Assembly (NCBI GenBank): GCA_046729895.1
Contig: JBKPHP010000211.1
Coordinates: 1 to 7,244, forward strand
Direction: 5' to 3'
Source of the DNA: DASXBA01 sp046729895
GTDB taxonomy: Bacteria; Actinomycetota; Thermoleophilia; Solirubrobacterales; Thermoleophilaceae
DNA: 7,244 nucleotides
Part shown: piece by piece, positions 4,649-7,244 of the stretch
Layout of the letters: every line of letters starts with the position of its first letter
Numbering within the stretch: position 1 is the stretch's first letter
Made by a program: the position numbers and the translations under genes
Notes under the pieces: model-generated
Told to the model about the DNA's origin: nothing
Seen by the model: only the letters and a program-made list of their open reading frames with translations
Databases searched by the model: none

Positions 4649-6802
4649 ATGCGCAGCACATCGGTCGTGATCCCCGTCAAGGATGGGGAGCGCTGGCTGG
4701 GTCGGCTGCTCGGCGCGCTGGAGGACCAGGACCCCTCAGAGGTGCTGGTGATCGACTCCGGATCGAGGGATCGCTCGGTCGACCTCGCCCGGGCCGCCGG
4801 CGTGCGCGTGCTGGAGATCGAGCCCTCCGAGTTCGGTCACGGCCACACCCGCAACCTGGGGGTCGAGCGCACCACAGGGGAGCTGGTCCTCTTCCTGACT
4901 CAAGACGCGATCCCCGAGCCAGGGTGGCTCGAGGCGCACCGGGCGACCTTCGATCTCGACCAAAGTGTGGGCGCCTCCTTCGGACCCCACCTGCCCCATC
5001 CCGATACGAGCCCGATGATCGCGCGGGAGCTGGAGGACTTCTTTTCGCTCTTCTCCCCCGACGGCCGGCCGGCGCTGCAGGGCGGTAGCGACCTCGTGTT
5101 CCTCTCCAACGTCAACTCCGCCTACCGGCGCGACTGCTGGCAGGAGCTCGGAGGGTTTGCCGAGGTTCCATATGCCGAGGACCAGGCCTTCGCCCAGGCG
5201 ATGCTCGACTCGAGCTGGCGCCGCGCCTATCAGCCGGCCGCGGCGGTGCGCCACGCACACGACTACACGCCGGTCGAGTTCCTGCGCCGCTACTTCGACG
5301 AGTACCGCGGCCTGCGGCGCACCACCGGGCACGTCGAGCCGTTCAGGCCGGCCGCGGCCGCGCGTGAGGTCGTCCATGACCTTCGGTGGATGCGCGAGCG
5401 GGGCTACCCCGCGGGCACACGCGCACGCTGGGGGGCACGCTCGGCGGCTCACCATTTGGGGCGCAAGGCCTCCGCCGCCCTCGGCTCGCGTGCCGAGCGT
5501 CTGCCGGGGCCGGTCGCGCGGGGCTTATCGCGGGAGGACCGGGGCCGCCCGGCCGACGTCCGAACCGGGGGTTCCTCGGCCGAGATGATCCCCGCCGACC
5601 CCGTGCCGCGTGGCGAGCGGATTGGGCCGGGCAACCCCGGGCCGTGGGCGGATGTGTTGAGGCTGGAGCGCGACGGCCCCGCGGCGCTGGCCGAGCCGGT
5701 GCCCGGCATGGCGAGGCGCGAGCGGCTCCACATCGCCGTGATCGTCCCGCCGTTCATGCGGGGCAGCGGCGGGCACGGGACGATCTTCCAGCTGGTGCGG
5801 CGCCTCGAGCAGCGAGGCCATACCTGCTCGGTGTGGCTCTACGATCTCTACCGCCGCCACGCCTGGGAGTGGGATGCAGTGCTGCGGCGAAGAGTGGTGG
5901 AGGAGTTCGGGCCGGTCATGGCGCCGGTCCGCAAGGGTTTCGAACACTGGTTCGGCGCAGACGTGGTCGTGGCCACAGGCTGGGAGACCGCCTATCCGGC
6001 GATGCTGCTGCCTGGCTGCCGGGGACGCGCCTACCTCGTGAACGACCACGAGCCTGACTTCTTCGCCGCCTCGGCGGAGCGTCTGTGGGCCGAGCGCACC
6101 TACTCACTGGGACTCTTCCCAATCTCCGCGAGCGCCTGGTTGCGCGACCTGCTGGCCCGTCGCTACGGCGCCGACGGCAGCTGGTTCAGGCTCGGAATTG
6201 ACGAACAGGTGTACCGGCTACAGGAGGTGGAGCGCCGGCCCGACACAGTGGTGTTTTATGCCCGTGGCGGCACACCTCGACGGGCCGTGCCGCTCGGGCT
6301 GCTGGCGCTGGAGGAGCTTCGGGAGCGCATGCCGACGGTGCGGATTGTCGCCTTCGGCCAGACGGAGCCACTGGATACGGCTCTCTCCTACGACTTGCTG
6401 GGAGTGGCCGGTCGAGAGCAGCTCGCGGTCAACTACGCGGCCGGAACGGTAGGGCTGTGCATCTCGCTGACCAACTACTCGCTGATCCCACAGGAGATGA
6501 TGGCCTGCGGCATGCCGGTCGTCGACGTCGCCGGCGGCAGCTCGGAGGCGGAATTCGGCCGCGACGGCCCGGTCGAGCTCGCCGAGCCGCACCCGCTGGC
6601 CATCGCCGACGCTCTCGAACTGCTGCTCAAGAACCCAGAGCGGCGTCGGCGACGCGCCGAAGCCGGACTCGCCCACGTGGAGACGGCCTCCTGGGACGTC
6701 GCGGCTCGACAGGTCGAGGCTGGGCTGAGGGAGGCACTGCGAAAGCGGGAGCGCGAGGCTCAGGCGAAGAAGCCCTCGAACGCCAGCCACAGCGAGGCGT
6801 AG
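4649..6802 (+). CDS. Bifunctional GT2 (rhamnosyltransferase-like) and WsaF-like GT4 fusion
   Basis: This 717-residue protein carries two glycosyltransferase domains in one unbroken frame. The GT2 (GT-A) domain, about residues 1-297, starts VVIPVKDGERW and has DSGSRDRS (36-43), HGHTRNLG (64-71), LTQDAIPEPGW (83-93) and NVNSAYRRDCW (154-164). The acidic pair EDQAF (177-181) is the likely catalytic-base region. The TQDA and HTRN pattern is typical of dTDP-rhamnose-using enzymes. A Pro/Gly/Arg/Asp-rich linker (298-357) leads to the GT4 domain (358 to about 695), with HIAVIVPPF, GSGGHGTIF (372-380), AYLVNDHEPDFF (461-472), RLGIDEQVY (514-522), FYARGGTPRRAV (536-547) and NYSLIPQEMMACGMPVVD (609-626). 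This matches the WsaF-like beta-rhamnosyltransferase group. At the EX7E motif the second Glu is present (Glu616) but the first position is Thr608. ATG 4649 follows the methyltransferase stop by 3 bases. The 43-base 3' end overlaps the convergent gene. Two adjacent linkages made by one chain are expected; the sugars are inferred. Confidence 0.88.
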   Translation: MRSTSVVIPVKDGERWLGRLLGALEDQDPSEVLVIDSGSRDRSVDLARAAGVRVLEIEPSEFGHGHTRNLGVERTTGELVLFLTQDAIPEPGWLEAHRATFDLDQSVGASFGPHLPHPDTSPMIARELEDFFSLFSPDGRPALQGGSDLVFLSNVNSAYRRDCWQELGGFAEVPYAEDQAFAQAMLDSSWRRAYQPAAAVRHAHDYTPVEFLRRYFDEYRGLRRTTGHVEPFRPAAAAREVVHDLRWMRERGYPAGTRARWGARSAAHHLGRKASAALGSRAERLPGPVARGLSREDRGRPADVRTGGSSAEMIPADPVPRGERIGPGNPGPWADVLRLERDGPAALAEPVPGMARRERLHIAVIVPPFMRGSGGHGTIFQLVRRLEQRGHTCSVWLYDLYRRHAWEWDAVLRRRVVEEFGPVMAPVRKGFEHWFGADVVVATGWETAYPAMLLPGCRGRAYLVNDHEPDFFAASAERLWAERTYSLGLFPISASAWLRDLLARRYGADGSWFRLGIDEQVYRLQEVERRPDTVVFYARGGTPRRAVPLGLLALEELRERMPTVRIVAFGQTEPLDTALSYDLLGVAGREQLAVNYAAGTVGLCISLTNYSLIPQEMMACGMPVVDVAGGSSEAEFGRDGPVELAEPHPLAIADALELLLKNPERRRRRAEAGLAHVETASWDVAARQVEAGLREALRKREREAQAKKPSNASHSEA
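6760..6802. other. Convergent coding overlap at the operon end
   Basis: The last 43 bases of the GT2-GT4 gene and the last 43 bases of the minus-strand membrane-protein gene are the same DNA read in opposite directions. The plus strand encodes the charged tail ending NASHSEA and the minus strand encodes the hydrophobic end containing FEGFFA. No non-coding DNA separates the genes, so neither has a dedicated intergenic terminator here. Confidence 0.8.
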
Positions 6803-7244
6803 CCCAGTCCCATCATCGCTCCGACGACGCCTCCCGCGACTGCTGGCGCCCGCCGGCGTCCGAAGGCAAAGCAGGCCCCGAGCGCAATGGTGGCGAGCGG
6901 AACGATCGCCGTGAACGCATAGCGCCCCTGCTCGGCGACGACGGGACGGTCGCCGTGGGAGGTCATGTACGCGGCCGCTACGCCGCCGATCACGCCCACC
7001 ACCGCGACCACCAGTGCCGTCAGCTCCCAACCGCGCGCGCGGGCGGCGATCCGCTCCCGCCACAGCGCGACCGCGCAGAGCGCCCCGGCCGCGAGCGCGG
7101 CGACGGCGATCAGCACGTACACCCAAATTGGGAACTTGACCGCGTACCAGCCGAACGCGGCGAAGCCGCGCTCCACGTAGATGTCGTACGCGGGCCAACG
7201 CTGCGGGTGGAGGTCCGTCATGAACGGTAGCCGCGGCGCGAACG
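6760..7244 (-). CDS. Multi-pass membrane protein, DUF2142-like, 5' part outside the window
   Basis: The minus-strand frame is open from the window edge to a TGA at 6762-6760. An internal ATG at 7221-7219 could start a 153-residue protein. However, the residues before it (FAPRLPF, then MTDLHPQRWPAYDIYV) read as continuous protein and resemble the region before the late membrane segments of DUF2142-family proteins, so I call this the C-terminal fragment of a longer gene. Counting from that Met, four hydrophobic segments lie at about 31-54, 66-85, 101-120 and 126-149. A polar loop with GDRPVVAEQGRYAF (90-103) precedes the third; an EQGRY-type loop is a common mark of this family's C terminus. 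DUF2142 members are predicted multi-pass membrane proteins often found near cell-envelope polysaccharide genes, sometimes compared with membrane glycosyltransferases. The reaction is unknown. The gene faces the operon, so it is transcribed separately. Confidence 0.7.
   Translation of the reverse strand, partial: FAPRLPFMTDLHPQRWPAYDIYVERGFAAFGWYAVKFPIWVYVLIAVAALAAGALCAVALWRERIAARARGWELTALVVAVVGVIGGVAAAYMTSHGDRPVVAEQGRYAFTAIVPLATIALGACFAFGRRRAPAVAGGVVGAMMGLGYASLWLAFEGFFA

Noticed and set aside
5344..5363. GGCCGGCC/GCGGCCGC palindromic run as a possible regulatory site
   Set aside because: It encodes an Ala-rich stretch (PAAAAR) within the GT2 domain and reflects GC-rich alanine codons. A similar site occurs in the other membrane gene by the same cause.
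6794..6833. Inverted repeat GAGGCGT / ACGCCTC as a terminator for the operon
   Set aside because: The arms are only 7 bases with a 26-base loop and no T-run, and the site lies within the minus-strand coding region. Such matches are expected by chance at this GC content.
6218..7198. Long minus-strand frame of 326 codons opposite the end of the fusion gene
   Set aside because: It lies antisense to the strongly recognisable GT4 domain and out of frame with the real membrane-protein frame. Its composition is Arg/Gly-rich without membrane segments or motifs.
1..7244. CRISPR arrays, tRNA or rRNA genes, insertion sequences, phage or defence genes
   Set aside because: The window is filled by six protein-coding genes with no gap above 5 bases. 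I saw no repeat arrays, transposase motifs or RNA-gene landmarks.

Overview
This is a gene-dense, high-GC window with strong G/C preference at third codon positions, GTG starts, and almost no intergenic DNA. That style, together with the protein families, suggests a high-GC actinobacterium. A Thermoleophilia/Solirubrobacterales-like lineage is my best guess, but this is inference from protein flavour and not from any marker gene. The window holds most of an export-and-assembly module for a cell-surface polysaccharide, probably rhamnose-containing and made by the ABC-transporter-dependent (Wzm/Wzt) route.

Layout: bases 1-27 may be the tail of an upstream gene. Five plus-strand genes then follow head to tail with gaps or overlaps of only 2 to 4 bases, so they look like one translationally coupled operon. 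(1) 30-1292 is a GT4 glycosyltransferase with a C-terminal coiled coil. (2) 1295-2530 is the Wzt-type ATPase with a C-terminal glycan-recognition-like domain. (3) 2527-3369 is the Wzm-type ABC-2 permease. (4) 3374-4645 is a SAM-dependent methyltransferase with an N-terminal coiled coil. (5) 4649-6802 is a 717-residue fusion of a GT2 rhamnosyltransferase-like domain and a WsaF-like GT4 domain. On the minus strand, 6760-7244 holds the C-terminal part of a multi-pass membrane protein resembling the DUF2142 family. It converges on the operon and overlaps its last gene by 43 bases. No stretch above 5 bases lies between genes, so there is no internal room for promoters, RNA genes or terminators. The operon promoter must lie upstream of the window.

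Working model (inference): the GT4 protein and the GT2-GT4 fusion build the chain on a lipid carrier on the cytoplasmic side. The methyltransferase modifies the growing or terminal sugar. Wzt may read the finished end through its C-terminal domain, and Wzm exports the chain. The gene set recalls the Geobacillus stearothermophilus S-layer glycan (wsa) cluster and the E. coli O8/O9a systems, where methylation of the chain end sets length and licenses export. The least ordinary features are the GT2-GT4 fusion, two diverged GT4 domains that share a motif block but differ at the EX7E motif, and coiled coils on both a transferase and the methyltransferase.
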